Source of the DNA: Hyalangium gracile
Lineage (GTDB): Bacteria; Myxococcota; Myxococcia; Myxococcales; Myxococcaceae
Length of the DNA: 64,000 nt
Direction of reading: 5' to 3'
Assembly: GCF_020103725.1 (NCBI RefSeq)
Contig: NZ_JAHXBG010000014.1
Span: 124,001-188,000 of the forward strand
Each line of letters starts with the position of its first letter. The first letter of the stretch is position 1. Shown piece by piece: positions 26,862 to 35,970 of this stretch. The notes below the pieces were generated by a model. That model saw only the letters and a program-made list of their open reading frames with translations. It did not search any database and was not told the DNA's origin. The translations under genes and the position numbers were made by a program.

Positions 26862-28469
26862 TTGCTCGCGGTGGAGAGGCGTGCCGCATACAGTCCGCCG
26901 GCGCCTGTGCCCGAACGAACCGACCGCGTCCTGTATGCCGTGGCCCTGCTGCTGGGAGTGGCGCCGCTCTGGGTAGCGCGCTCGCTGCCCATGGTGGATC
27001 TGCCGCAGCACCTCCACCTGATCTCCGTGCTGCACCGGTTGGAGGATCCGACCACGCTGTACCCGGAGTTCTTCGCGGCTCGGGGCGGGTTCACGCCGTA
27101 CCTGGGCTACTACTACCTGGTCAGCGCGTTGAACTGGCTGCTGCCGCTGGAGCTGGCCAACCGCGTCTTCCTCAGCGCCTACGTGGTGGGGCTGCCGCTG
27201 TCGCTCGCCTTCCTGCTGCGCGCGCTGGGGAGGCCCGCCTGGCCGTCACTGCTCGCGCTGCCGTTCGCCTATGGGGACAGCTTCGCGTGGGGCTTCGTGA
27301 ACTACTGCGCGTCGCTGCCGCTGGCCATCCTGTGCTGCGGCCTCTTCGTGCGGACGCTGACCGATGCGCCCCGGCGTCGTTCCTGGGCAGCGGGACTGGC
27401 GGTGTGCCTCGTGGGAGTGCTCGTCTTCCATGTGCAGGCCTTCTTCTTCCTGGCGCTGGGGCTGCCCTGGCTGCTGCTCACCACGCGCGTGCCCGAGGAC
27501 GGTGACGCTCGGAGCTTCCGGGCCCGGCTGAGCCCGCGGCTGCCGGCGCTGGCGGGGGTGGCGCCGGGCGTGGCCCTCTTCCTGGGGTGGGCGGCGCTGC
27601 GACTGGGCCAGCCCTCGGAGATCGCGCCCGGGCAGCCGTGGAAGGCGTGGGGACCGCTCTTTTCTCCAGAGAACCTGGCCTACAAGTCCTTCGAGCAGAA
27701 CCGTGACGAGTTCCTCCAGGTGCTCGCCAACCTCTTCCACGATGGCTCGGACCGGTGGCCGCTCTACGCGGTGGGTGCCGTAGCTGTCGCGGGGTTGGTG
27801 CTGGGCCTGGCGTCCGGTGGGCTTCGACCCGAGGGGCCCGTGGCCCGGTTCCGGATGCTCGGGCTGGGGCTGATCGCGCTCGCCCTGTTCTTCGCGCTGC
27901 CGTTCGACATCCGCGGCTACATCTATTACCTCAACACGCGCTACGCGCACCTGGCGGCCGCGCTCCTCATCGCCAGCGTGCCTGTCACGAAGCGTGAGCA
28001 CCATCGCGTGCTGCTGTGGGCGAGCGTCGGGTGCGCGCTGCTGCTCGGTGGGGTGCTGGGCCGAGGCTTCCGCGCCTTCTCCCGCGAAGCCGCGGAGTGG
28101 GACAAGCTCGTGGCGGCCACCGCCCCGAAGCCTCGGGTGATGGGCCTTATCTTCGAGACGCGCTCCTTCGTGGTGCGCTTCCCGGTGTTCCTCCACGGCG
28201 CCGCGGTGCTCGCGAGGGCGCGAGGTGGGGTGACCAACTTCAGCTTCGCCCTGACGCCCCACTCTCCCCTGCGGTACGTGGACACGCCGCCCCCGACGTT
28301 TCCCTCCGAGTGGCGACCGCAGGAGTTCCACTACGCCTCGATGGGTGCCTTCTACGATCACTTCCTGCTGAGAGGCGTCCACCCCACCCAGGTCTTCGGG
28401 GCCCGCCTCGAGACGGAATTGGCAGTGGTGGCCCACGTAGGTGACAGCTGGCTCGTGCGGCGGCGCTGA
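26862..28469 (+). CDS. polytopic membrane protein, GT-C-like
   Basis: About 535 aa with roughly 10-12 hydrophobic helices and a C-terminal soluble part of about 120 residues. The first periplasmic loop has MVDLPQHLHL, where an Asp after helix 1 recalls the catalytic loop of GT-C glycosyltransferases such as PMT/ArnT. DLPQHL plus FFAARGGFTPYLGYYYLVS is common in myxobacterial proteins of unknown function. The start is uncertain: TTG 26862 or GTG 26871, neither with a good ribosome site. A lipid-linked sugar transferase is a possibility, not a call. Confidence 0.6.
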   Translation: MLAVERRAAYSPPAPVPERTDRVLYAVALLLGVAPLWVARSLPMVDLPQHLHLISVLHRLEDPTTLYPEFFAARGGFTPYLGYYYLVSALNWLLPLELANRVFLSAYVVGLPLSLAFLLRALGRPAWPSLLALPFAYGDSFAWGFVNYCASLPLAILCCGLFVRTLTDAPRRRSWAAGLAVCLVGVLVFHVQAFFFLALGLPWLLLTTRVPEDGDARSFRARLSPRLPALAGVAPGVALFLGWAALRLGQPSEIAPGQPWKAWGPLFSPENLAYKSFEQNRDEFLQVLANLFHDGSDRWPLYAVGAVAVAGLVLGLASGGLRPEGPVARFRMLGLGLIALALFFALPFDIRGYIYYLNTRYAHLAAALLIASVPVTKREHHRVLLWASVGCALLLGGVLGRGFRAFSREAAEWDKLVAATAPKPRVMGLIFETRSFVVRFPVFLHGAAVLARARGGVTNFSFALTPHSPLRYVDTPPPTFPSEWRPQEFHYASMGAFYDHFLLRGVHPTQVFGARLETELAVVAHVGDSWLVRRR

Positions 28470-28730
28470 CGCGGGCCAACCTGTCCGACCAGCATACCGG
28501 TTCGGCCGAAGAGAGCCCGGAGTCCCTCCCGTAGGTCGGCGAATCCGAGCCGTGGATCCCGAGAGAGCGGGACGGCCGGCGCGGGAGGACCCATCCGCTG
28601 ATGGGGGGACCCGCGCCGAGACGAGGGACCCGCGACCTGCGTCCCCAGAACGTGGACCCGTGCACAGAGCGCCCCCGTCACCCGGTCCCATTCGCGCGTC
28701 CCGCTGACGGTGAGCTAGAAGGAGCGCCCT

Positions 28731-29933
28731 ATGCCCAATGCCCACGAGGCCCGTCCCCTGCTGGACGCACTCCGCTCCGGCGCGCCGCTCACCGGCTTCG
28801 CTCCTGAAGCCGTGGACCAGGCCCGCGCCCTGGCGAAGGACCCGGCCGCCGCCACGCTCGCCGCCGTCGAGTCCCTCCCCGCCCCGCTCGCCGAGGCCAT
28901 CCTCGAGGGCGCCGTCCTCGCCGGTAGCCCCACGCTGGCCGAGGCCCTCTCCCAGTCGAGCGTGAAGCCGCTGGCCAAGGCGGCGAAGAAGGCGCTCTAC
29001 CGCCTGCGCTCCAAGGGAGTCGCCGTCGCCGAGGCCCCGCGCCCCGCTCCAGAGCCCCTCCGCGTGCCCGAGCCCGAGGCCGTGTCCAGCCTCATCACCA
29101 GCGTCACGGGAGAGGGCAAGCGCGGCCTGATCATCGGCCGTCCCCTCCGTGGCGGAGGCATCGAGACGGCCCAGATCATCTTCTCGGACGAACAGGGCGT
29201 GCTGGAGGTCACCCTCAATGAGGTGACGCGTGGCACCTACCGCCGGCGCATCAAGGAAGCAACCGAGCCCCGGTATGCCATCGAGATCTCCCGCGAGGAG
29301 GCAGCGACCCTGCTCAGCGAGGCGGCCGCCCTCAACCTGAGCTCGCGCACCCCGTTCCCCAAGGATCTGGAGCCGGCCATGCGCCACCACGGCGTGCGGC
29401 CCGCCACCACCCAGCCCTCCGTGCCCGCGCCCGAGCCCGACGACGTGAAGGGAGTTCTGGAGGGCCACACCCTCCACGAGACGGAGGAGATCGGCGACTG
29501 GATGCCGCCCGAGGCCGAGCTGCGCAAGCTCGTGCAGAAGGTGGACGAGATCGCCCACAGCCCCCTGGCCCTCTCGGGTGCCCAGCGCGAGGAGCAGACC
29601 CTGCAGGCCGTGCGTGCCCAGGCCCGCGCCTTCTTCACTCCCGAGCGGCGCCGGCTCTATGCCCTGCGGCTCTGGAGGATGGCGGACTTCTTCGAGCGGA
29701 CCGACCGGGCCTCCGCCGCCCGCGTGGCCCGCGCCGAGGCCCGCAGGCTCTTCCACGGACCCGAGGAGCCCTTCTCCCGGTTCGCCGAAGCCTTCTTCGA
29801 GAAGGCCCTCCGGCTCTCAGCCGCCCCGGCCCCGGCGCCAGGGGCTCCCAGTGGAGCCCACTCCGCCCAGCCTAGCTCGCCTGCTCCCGCCGCCACGGAG
29901 CGGCGCAGCCCCGGCGGCCTCATCCTCCCGTGA
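28731..29933 (+). CDS. conserved-looking hypothetical protein, helical, no known domain
   Basis: A 400-aa protein with AAGGAG six bases before the ATG. It is Ala/Glu/Pro-rich. Residues 1-100 look alpha-helical and HEAT-like (LLDALRSG, AEAILEGAVLAGSPTLAEAL, ALYRLRSKGV). A beta-rich core (VTGEGKRGLIIGRPLRGGGIETAQIIFSDEQGVLEV) is reminiscent of a small regulatory or binding domain. The region near 300-365 is again helical (REEQTLQAVRAQARAFFTPERRRLYALRLW), and the tail is disordered. There is no signal or membrane segment, so it is cytoplasmic. I cannot name the family. Confidence 0.55.
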   Translation: MPNAHEARPLLDALRSGAPLTGFAPEAVDQARALAKDPAAATLAAVESLPAPLAEAILEGAVLAGSPTLAEALSQSSVKPLAKAAKKALYRLRSKGVAVAEAPRPAPEPLRVPEPEAVSSLITSVTGEGKRGLIIGRPLRGGGIETAQIIFSDEQGVLEVTLNEVTRGTYRRRIKEATEPRYAIEISREEAATLLSEAAALNLSSRTPFPKDLEPAMRHHGVRPATTQPSVPAPEPDDVKGVLEGHTLHETEEIGDWMPPEAELRKLVQKVDEIAHSPLALSGAQREEQTLQAVRAQARAFFTPERRRLYALRLWRMADFFERTDRASAARVARAEARRLFHGPEEPFSRFAEAFFEKALRLSAAPAPAPGAPSGAHSAQPSSPAPAATERRSPGGLILP

Positions 29934-29953
29934 TCCGAGGCTGACGCCCCGCG

Positions 29954-30748
29954 TCACGACTCGATGCGGGCGCGCAGCAGCAGATCCAGGTTCTCGTCCT
30001 CCCAGGCCTGAGCGCGCTTGAAGTCGTGGAAGCGCCGCTCGTGCTCCACGAACTCGGGCGGGTGCACGCACCGCCGCCCGTCCTCGCCCCGCCGCGCCCG
30101 GTACACGTGGTGCAGCATCTCGTGGAAGACGATCCACTCGACGAAGTAGCGCGGCACCACCGGCTGATCCAGCGCCGGGTGGATCCGGATCACCTTCGAG
30201 TCCGCCGAGTACGAGCCCATCTTGATGCTCTTGCGCGGCCCCTTCACCCGGGGCGCCGGCCCGTACGTGATCGCCGCGGTGATCCGACTCTGGAAGTAGC
30301 GCTCGTTCAGCCGCTCGAAGATCCGCCCCAGGTCGTGGTGGCGCCCCACCGGCTCCAGCCGCAGGCGCTTGCGCATCTGCGCCGGAGACACCCGGCGGAT
30401 ATACGCCTTGTTGCGCTCGATGAACCTGTCCAGCCGCACGCTGGCGTCCGCATCACCCATGCGCACGAAGTCCGCCAGCGCCTGGAGCACATCGTCCGGC
30501 GCCGCCAGGAACATGTGGTGCAGCCTCAGCCGGAACAACGCCCGCTGACGCTGGAACGTGAGCATCGTGTGCGTGTTGTCGTGGATCTCGATCGCTACCT
30601 TCGCCCGCAGCCGCGTGCGCAGACGCCGCTCCAACACGCGACGCCACACCTTGAGCAACCGGTTCGGCTCCGCATCCACCGGCTGCTGCCGCGCAAGCCG
30701 CGGGTAACTCCGCCTGCTGACTACGTTTTTCTTGTTCTGGCGCGCCAT
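29954..30748 (-). CDS. SprT-like zinc metalloprotein
   Basis: A 264-aa basic protein with the zinc motif HEMLHH in FVEWIVFHEMLHHVYRA (about residue 210), followed by HPPEFVEHERRF, where a third His would complete the site. This resembles SprT/Spartan-like peptidases, which in eukaryotes act on DNA-protein crosslinks. The N-terminal 100 residues are Arg-rich and could bind nucleic acid. The start at ATG 30748 has no strong ribosome site. No partner gene is adjacent. Proteolytic activity is inferred from the motif only. Confidence 0.75.
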   Translation of the reverse strand: MARQNKKNVVSRRSYPRLARQQPVDAEPNRLLKVWRRVLERRLRTRLRAKVAIEIHDNTHTMLTFQRQRALFRLRLHHMFLAAPDDVLQALADFVRMGDADASVRLDRFIERNKAYIRRVSPAQMRKRLRLEPVGRHHDLGRIFERLNERYFQSRITAAITYGPAPRVKGPRKSIKMGSYSADSKVIRIHPALDQPVVPRYFVEWIVFHEMLHHVYRARRGEDGRRCVHPPEFVEHERRFHDFKRAQAWEDENLDLLLRARIES

Positions 30749-30906
30749 AGGTCAGCGCGGGATTCTAAGAGCCGGTCTGACACCGTGTAAACGGAAGGTG
30801 CGGAGCGGAAATCCTAGGAATTCCAACGACTTAGAGCCACTCAAACGCACCAGGGCCCACTTGTCCGGCGCTGGGGCAGCCCGGCAGATACGCGTGCAAG
30901 TCCGCG

Positions 30907-33519
30907 TTATCTGGTGCTTTTCCTACATCGGATCTCGTAGACGTACGGTTCCTTCCGTCCGGCCTTCAGGCGCTTGATGTCGCTCCCTTCCCTCCTCCTC
31001 TTGGGTGGACACGACCACTCGACCGTGATCCTGCCCGGGGGAAAGGTCAGCACCTTGTTGGGCTCGATCTTCGTACCGTCCACCCGGATCGAAGCGGTGG
31101 TCGTCTTGAAGATGACCTCCACCTCCGGGCCCTTGGGAGGATCCTCGGCCGCGGCTGTCTTCGTCGACGGCGGCGGATCCGGGTAGGCCAGCGTCCCCGT
31201 GTCATCCTCTTCCCCGGCGGCTCCAGCAGGAGCCGGCGTCCCGACCGCGTTCGCCGCGACAGCCGTCTCCCCCGTGCCGGCCGCCCCACCCGGGGAGTTG
31301 CCCGGCGGCGTCTCGGCGGTAGGACCTGGCGCCTCCGGCTTGCCCGTCTCGGCAGCGGCATTCTCGCCACCGGCCGCGGCCACCACCTCCGAGCCGTTGG
31401 CCGGCGGGGGCGCGGGGGGCGGAGGCGCGGGAGGCGGAGGCTCGACCTTGGGCGCGGGGGGGACGACCTGCGTGGGAGTCGCGCCCTTGGGAGGAAGGAT
31501 GGGACCGTCCGGCTGCGTGGGCGCCACGGGCTCGCCGGAGCTCAGCGCCCAGAACAGCCCCAACCCGAGCACGAGCAGCACCGCCACCGCCACCACGGCC
31601 ATGATCAGCCCGCGGTTGGGCATGGTGGAGGCCGGGGCCTCCTGCTCGTAGCCGGCGGTGGACTCATCGTCCTCCGCATCCGTCCGGATGCCCTCCGTGG
31701 GATCGGCATCCTCGTCGAGCTCGGAGAGCAGCCCGGAGTCGGTCTGGACCGGCGGATCCTCGTCCTGCACGGCCTTGCGCTGCCGGGAGGAGCGCTGATT
31801 CACCGTGGGCTGCGTCAGCGAGGGGGACTCGGAGGGCTCTTCCACGAAGCGCCGCCGCTGCCCCGTCGTGGAGGGGGCCACGGCGGGCGACGGGACGGGC
31901 GGCTCCGAGTAGCGCCGCCGCTGGCCCGTGGTGGGAGGCGTCACCGAGACGGACTCGGCCGCCTCGTCGCCCTCACCCTCATCGAACGCCTCTTCTTCCT
32001 CCTCCTCCTCGCGGCGCGGGCGCTGGTTGAGCGTCGGCTGCGTCAACGAGATGGACTGGGAGGAATCATCGTCCTCGGTGAGCGGACGGCGCGACGGCGG
32101 CGTGTGCGGCCGGCGAGCGCGCGGCTCGGTGTCCCGATCGAGAGGAGGCGCGGGAGGCGTGGCGCGCCGCGCCGGGAGCGCCGTCGACGCAGGAGAGGAC
32201 GGAACACGCCCGCGGCCTCGCTCCTGCACCGTGGACTCGCCGGGCTCGGGCCGGAAGCCGGCAGGCATGGTGCCGACCGCGGTGCGCTCCTCGAACTCTT
32301 CCTCCTCCTCCACCTCGTGCGTCCGGTCGGCCTCCTCGGTATCGACGGGCTCCGTCACCCGGGTGGGCAGCTCCCGCGGACGGGCCATCTGCGTGGGCGG
32401 CTCCGGCTCGCTGGCGTAGTCCGGCGCCGCGGCCGCGCCCTCGCCCGTGGGGCGACGCGTGGGCCGGGCCGTGAGCCCCGGAGACATCGCCAGCGTGGCC
32501 TCCTTGCGCCCGGCCGGCTTGGCCACGGGGATGTGGAGGACGGTGCGCTCCTCCTCCTCGCCCATGAGCCGCGCGATGTACTCCGGAATGTCCGTGCTCT
32601 GCCTGATGACTCCGGAGGCGAGGAAGACCTCCAGGTCCGCCTGCACCTCCGAGGCGCGCTGGTAGCGCAGCGAGCGGTCCTTCACCAGGCAGCGCATGAT
32701 GATGCGCGACAGCTCGGTGGGGTAGTCGTCCTTGAGCAGGTGCGGCGGCGACGGATCCTCCGAGCGAATGGCGTAGAGGATGCCCTCCGTCGTGGGCTTG
32801 GCGAACGGGCTCTTCCCGGTGGTGATCTCGTACATCATCGTGCCGAGCGCGAAGATGTCGGCGCGGTGATCCAGCTTCTCCTGCGCCACCTGCTCCGGGG
32901 ACAGGTAGAGGAACTTGCCCTTGATGACGCCGGGCTTGCTGCGGTTGACGAGCGCGCCGGCCTTGGCGATGCCGAAGTCGACGATCTTCACCCGCCCGTC
33001 GTAGGCGATCATCACGTTCTGCGGGCTGATGTCGCGGTGGATGAGCTCGAGCGGACGGCCGTCCACGCCCTTGGAGAAGTGCGCGTAGTCCAGCCCCGCG
33101 GACACCTGCGAGCAGATGGCGGCGGCGACGCCATAGGGCACGGTGGCGCCGAACTTGGACTCCTCCTGCATCACCCGACGCAGGTCCACGCCCTCGACGA
33201 ACTCCATCGCGATGAAGATGGTGTTGTCGAGCTTCCCCAGCTCGTACACCTGCACGATGTTGGGGTGGTGCATCTGCGCGGCGATGCGCGCCTCGTCCAG
33301 GAACATCTGGAGGAACTCCGGCTCCTCCGAGAGGTAAGGCAGGATGCGCTTGAGGACCACCAGCTCCGGCTTGGGCGGCTCCTGCGCGAGGAAGAGCTCC
33401 GCCATTCCCCCCACCGCGAGCCGCTTGATGAGGAGGTACTTGCCGAACGGGATGGCAGTCTGGGGAGAGGTGGTGGAAATGGGCGTCTCGCCGTGGCTGG
33501 ATCGAGAAGGTTGGCTCAG
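30907..33519 (-). CDS. eukaryotic-like Ser/Thr kinase with membrane anchor; probable non-ATG start
   Basis: The kinase core is clear: VGGMAELFLA glycine loop, LVVLKRILP, HRDISPQNVM (about 158) and DFGIAK (about 181). An acidic/Pro-rich disordered middle, one membrane helix (AVVAVAVLLVLGLGLFW, about 632-656) and a small C-terminal beta domain follow (870 aa). The first ATG/GTG in frame, GTG 33414, would cut off kinase strand 1. In-frame sequence upstream reads TAIPFGKYLLIKRLA, the normal kinase beginning, and only CTG 33519, ATT or ATC could start it before a TGA. CTG 33519 is used here. A one-base sequencing error after the out-of-frame ATG at 33526 is the alternative. Confidence 0.8.
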   Translation of the reverse strand: MSQPSRSSHGETPISTTSPQTAIPFGKYLLIKRLAVGGMAELFLAQEPPKPELVVLKRILPYLSEEPEFLQMFLDEARIAAQMHHPNIVQVYELGKLDNTIFIAMEFVEGVDLRRVMQEESKFGATVPYGVAAAICSQVSAGLDYAHFSKGVDGRPLELIHRDISPQNVMIAYDGRVKIVDFGIAKAGALVNRSKPGVIKGKFLYLSPEQVAQEKLDHRADIFALGTMMYEITTGKSPFAKPTTEGILYAIRSEDPSPPHLLKDDYPTELSRIIMRCLVKDRSLRYQRASEVQADLEVFLASGVIRQSTDIPEYIARLMGEEEERTVLHIPVAKPAGRKEATLAMSPGLTARPTRRPTGEGAAAAPDYASEPEPPTQMARPRELPTRVTEPVDTEEADRTHEVEEEEEFEERTAVGTMPAGFRPEPGESTVQERGRGRVPSSPASTALPARRATPPAPPLDRDTEPRARRPHTPPSRRPLTEDDDSSQSISLTQPTLNQRPRREEEEEEEAFDEGEGDEAAESVSVTPPTTGQRRRYSEPPVPSPAVAPSTTGQRRRFVEEPSESPSLTQPTVNQRSSRQRKAVQDEDPPVQTDSGLLSELDEDADPTEGIRTDAEDDESTAGYEQEAPASTMPNRGLIMAVVAVAVLLVLGLGLFWALSSGEPVAPTQPDGPILPPKGATPTQVVPPAPKVEPPPPAPPPPAPPPANGSEVVAAAGGENAAAETGKPEAPGPTAETPPGNSPGGAAGTGETAVAANAVGTPAPAGAAGEEDDTGTLAYPDPPPSTKTAAAEDPPKGPEVEVIFKTTTASIRVDGTKIEPNKVLTFPPGRITVEWSCPPKRRREGSDIKRLKAGRKEPYVYEIRCRKSTR

Positions 33520-33622
33520 GTCTCATCCGACCCGAGGTTTCCGGAGCTTACCCGCAAAAACGAGCTTCGTGGAGCCACTGAGGAGAAGGTGGGAGATCAG
33601 CCGTGGCCACCGGCGGGACAGG

Positions 33623-33647
33623 CCCCCTCCCCAGGTTGGGGAGGGGG
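33623..33647 (-). terminator. 11-bp GC hairpin after the 33.7-34.8 kb lipoprotein gene
   Basis: CCCCCTCCCCA (33623-33633) pairs perfectly with TGGGGAGGGGG (33637-33647) around a 3-nt loop. It lies about 25 nt beyond the stop of the minus-strand lipoprotein gene and about 100 nt before the next minus-strand gene. A strong stem without a U-tract fits a GC-rich terminator. Confidence 0.5.
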
Positions 33648-33672
33648 GTGAGACAAGGTAACCCCTGGGGAG

Positions 33673-34779
33673 CTACGGAGTCGCCACACCCGGCAGGTCG
33701 TTCGCGCAGTCCTGCGGGTAGAGGATGTAGGTGTAGGGGTTGTTGGTGCCGGGGATGGCGCCGGCGTCCCGGGACGAGAAGGTGCAGCTGGAGTAGGTGC
33801 CGCCATCGTTCGGGTTGGTGAAGCCGCCATCCGCGCAGCCCACGAGGCTGTAGGTATCCCACACGCCGCGGATGCCGTTGGGGAAGCTGACGGTGCCGCC
33901 GTCATTGACGACGTTGCGCCAGTCGCAGCGCGGGGTGCCGCCGTCGAACGTCACGCCGAAGGTCTTGTAGTTGCTGACCAGGACGCCGCCCGACACCTCG
34001 AAGCCCAGGTGGATGGAGCTGTCCGGGTTCTCAGGGCGCTGCTTGAGGGCCGGCGGGTTGGCGTTGGTGATGGTGAGGGGGCCCGGGATGTGGATGCGGG
34101 CGCCGCCGTACTCGGGGTTGGGCTGGGCCGTGCCGCCGGCCGCGTTGCCGAAGCCCGCCGGGACGGTGCTGTCCGGCGGAACCGGCGCGGTGCCCGTCTT
34201 GGTGACGATCAGGCTGCCCTTGATGTTGGGATCACCGATCTGGAAGGCGCTCTTGAGGGACGGGCGGTACGCGTTGCGCGTCTTCTCCTGGGCGTTCGAG
34301 CTGGTGGTGTTGACGTCCGAGCCGATGGGGTTGATGCGGCGGAAGAGGCCCTCGATCGACACCGTGTCACCCACGGCCGCCGCGTAGTTCTTGGTGACGT
34401 CCGTGTAGTACTTGTCGACCCAGATGCCCTCCTTCGGGAAGCACGGATCCACCACCCAGAACTGGGAGATGTAGTCGCCCTGGCCGCCCCGGGTGTTGTC
34501 ATCCACCGCGGTGACGACCACGTAGTCCAGCTTCACCGCGTCGCCCTGCTTCCCGTTGGCGCGCAGCTGCCCGATGGGGCCTCGGCCCTGGCTGTCCGCC
34601 GCCGGGCAGACGCGCGGACCGGCATCCGCCCCACCGTCCGTGCCGCCATCGTTCTGGTTGCACACGCCGGTGCAACCGTTGGGGCCGCCGTCCGGCGTGG
34701 GCTCCTCGTCGCGACCGGAACACCCCACCACCGCGACGGCCATCAGGGCCACCGCGCCCAGTGTCTTGCGCAGATGCAT
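33673..34779 (-). CDS. secreted lipoprotein of unknown function
   Basis: A 368-aa protein from ATG 34779, seven bases after AGGAG. The signal MHLRKTLGAVALMAVAVVGC has a good lipobox. A Gly/Asp/Asn-rich linker (DGGTDGGADAG) precedes a soluble domain with several Cys and an OB-like strand (VKLDYVVVTAVDDNTRGGQGDYISQFWVVDP, VGDTVSIEGLFRRIN). The Cys in the tail (CSFTFSS region, CADGG) suggest disulfides. Such proteins are common in myxobacterial genomes and are thought to sit on the outer membrane. It is divergent from the alcohol dehydrogenase gene. Confidence 0.75.
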   Translation of the reverse strand: MHLRKTLGAVALMAVAVVGCSGRDEEPTPDGGPNGCTGVCNQNDGGTDGGADAGPRVCPAADSQGRGPIGQLRANGKQGDAVKLDYVVVTAVDDNTRGGQGDYISQFWVVDPCFPKEGIWVDKYYTDVTKNYAAAVGDTVSIEGLFRRINPIGSDVNTTSSNAQEKTRNAYRPSLKSAFQIGDPNIKGSLIVTKTGTAPVPPDSTVPAGFGNAAGGTAQPNPEYGGARIHIPGPLTITNANPPALKQRPENPDSSIHLGFEVSGGVLVSNYKTFGVTFDGGTPRCDWRNVVNDGGTVSFPNGIRGVWDTYSLVGCADGGFTNPNDGGTYSSCTFSSRDAGAIPGTNNPYTYILYPQDCANDLPGVATP

Positions 34780-34936
34780 CACCTTTTCTCCTATGGATCT
34801 TCTGGCACCGGGCTCCGTAGAGTCCGGCACCTCCGGCCTGATACTTGATATCGGGCCTTATACCGGGGGGGTACGCGGGCCGGCAAGGAAGCCCGACCGT
34901 CCCACCGGTGACACACTCGTGAAATCCGAGGCGCGC

Positions 34937-35965
34937 ATGAAGGCGGTGGTGTTCCACCAGCACGGAGACGAGGGAGTCCTGCAACTCGCGGAGCACCCCG
35001 AGCCCACCGTAGGCGCACGGGATGTGTTGGTGCGGGTGAAGGCCGTGGCCCTCAATCACCTGGACATCTGGACGCGCAAGGGCTGGCCGGGGCTGAAGCT
35101 GGAGTTGCCCCACATCCTGGGCAGCGACGTGGCGGGCGTGGTGGAGCGCGTGGGCGCCGAGGTGAAGGACCTGGCTCCCGGTACCGAGGTCGTCGTGAAC
35201 CCGGGCCTGTCCTGCGGGGCGTGCGCGCGCTGCCTGAGCGGTGAGGACAACCTCTGCCGGAGCTACCGGATCATCGGCGAGCACGTGCGCGGGGGCTACG
35301 CGGAGCTGCTCTCCGTGCCCCGGCAGAACATCCTGCCCAAGCCCTCGCGAATCACCTTCGCCGAGGCGGCCTGCCTGCCCCTCACCTACCTCACGGCGTG
35401 GACGATGCTGGTGCGCCGCGCGGACGTGAAGCCGGGCGAGACGGTGCTGGTGCACGCGGCGGGCTCGGGCGTGGGCAGCGCGGCGGTGCAGATCTGCAAG
35501 CTGCTGGGGGCCACCGTCATCGCCACCGCGTCCACCGAGGACAAGCTCCAGCGCGCCCGGCAGCTCGGGGCCGACCACACCATCAACTACGTGGAGAAGG
35601 ACTTCCTGGAGGAGGTGAAGCGCATCACCCAGCGCAAGCTGGTGGATGTCGTCTTCGAGCACGTGGGCGCCGCCACCTTCGAGAAGAGCGTGGCCTGCCT
35701 GCCCTACGGCGGGCGGCTCGTCACCTGCGGGGCCACCACGGGCCACGAGGTGAAGCTGGACCTGCGGGTCCTCTTCTACAAGCGCATCTCCCTGCTGGGC
35801 TCCACCATGGGCAGCAAGGGGGACCTGTTCCGCGTCCTCCAACTGGTGGAAGAAGGCAGGCTCAAGCCGGTGTTGGATCGGACGCTGCCGCTGGCGGACG
35901 CGGCCCTGGCCCACCGGCTGCTCAAGGATCGAGCGCAGTTCGGCAACGTCGTGCTGATTCCGTGA
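34937..35965 (+). CDS. zinc-binding MDR-type alcohol dehydrogenase / quinone oxidoreductase
   Basis: A 342-aa medium-chain dehydrogenase/reductase. It has the N-terminal GroES-like half (ALNHLDIWTRKGWPG, GSDVAGVV), structural-zinc cysteines in SCGACARCLSGEDNLC, and the nucleotide-binding loop AAGSGVGSAAVQICK. NHLD replaces the Cys-containing catalytic zinc motif of classical ADHs, as in zinc-binding quinone-oxidoreductase-like members. The substrate is unknown. ATG 34937 follows GAGG at five bases. The glycerophosphodiesterase gene begins 5 nt after its stop, so they are probably co-transcribed. Confidence 0.9.
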   Translation: MKAVVFHQHGDEGVLQLAEHPEPTVGARDVLVRVKAVALNHLDIWTRKGWPGLKLELPHILGSDVAGVVERVGAEVKDLAPGTEVVVNPGLSCGACARCLSGEDNLCRSYRIIGEHVRGGYAELLSVPRQNILPKPSRITFAEAACLPLTYLTAWTMLVRRADVKPGETVLVHAAGSGVGSAAVQICKLLGATVIATASTEDKLQRARQLGADHTINYVEKDFLEEVKRITQRKLVDVVFEHVGAATFEKSVACLPYGGRLVTCGATTGHEVKLDLRVLFYKRISLLGSTMGSKGDLFRVLQLVEEGRLKPVLDRTLPLADAALAHRLLKDRAQFGNVVLIP

Positions 35966-35970
35966 TCGCG

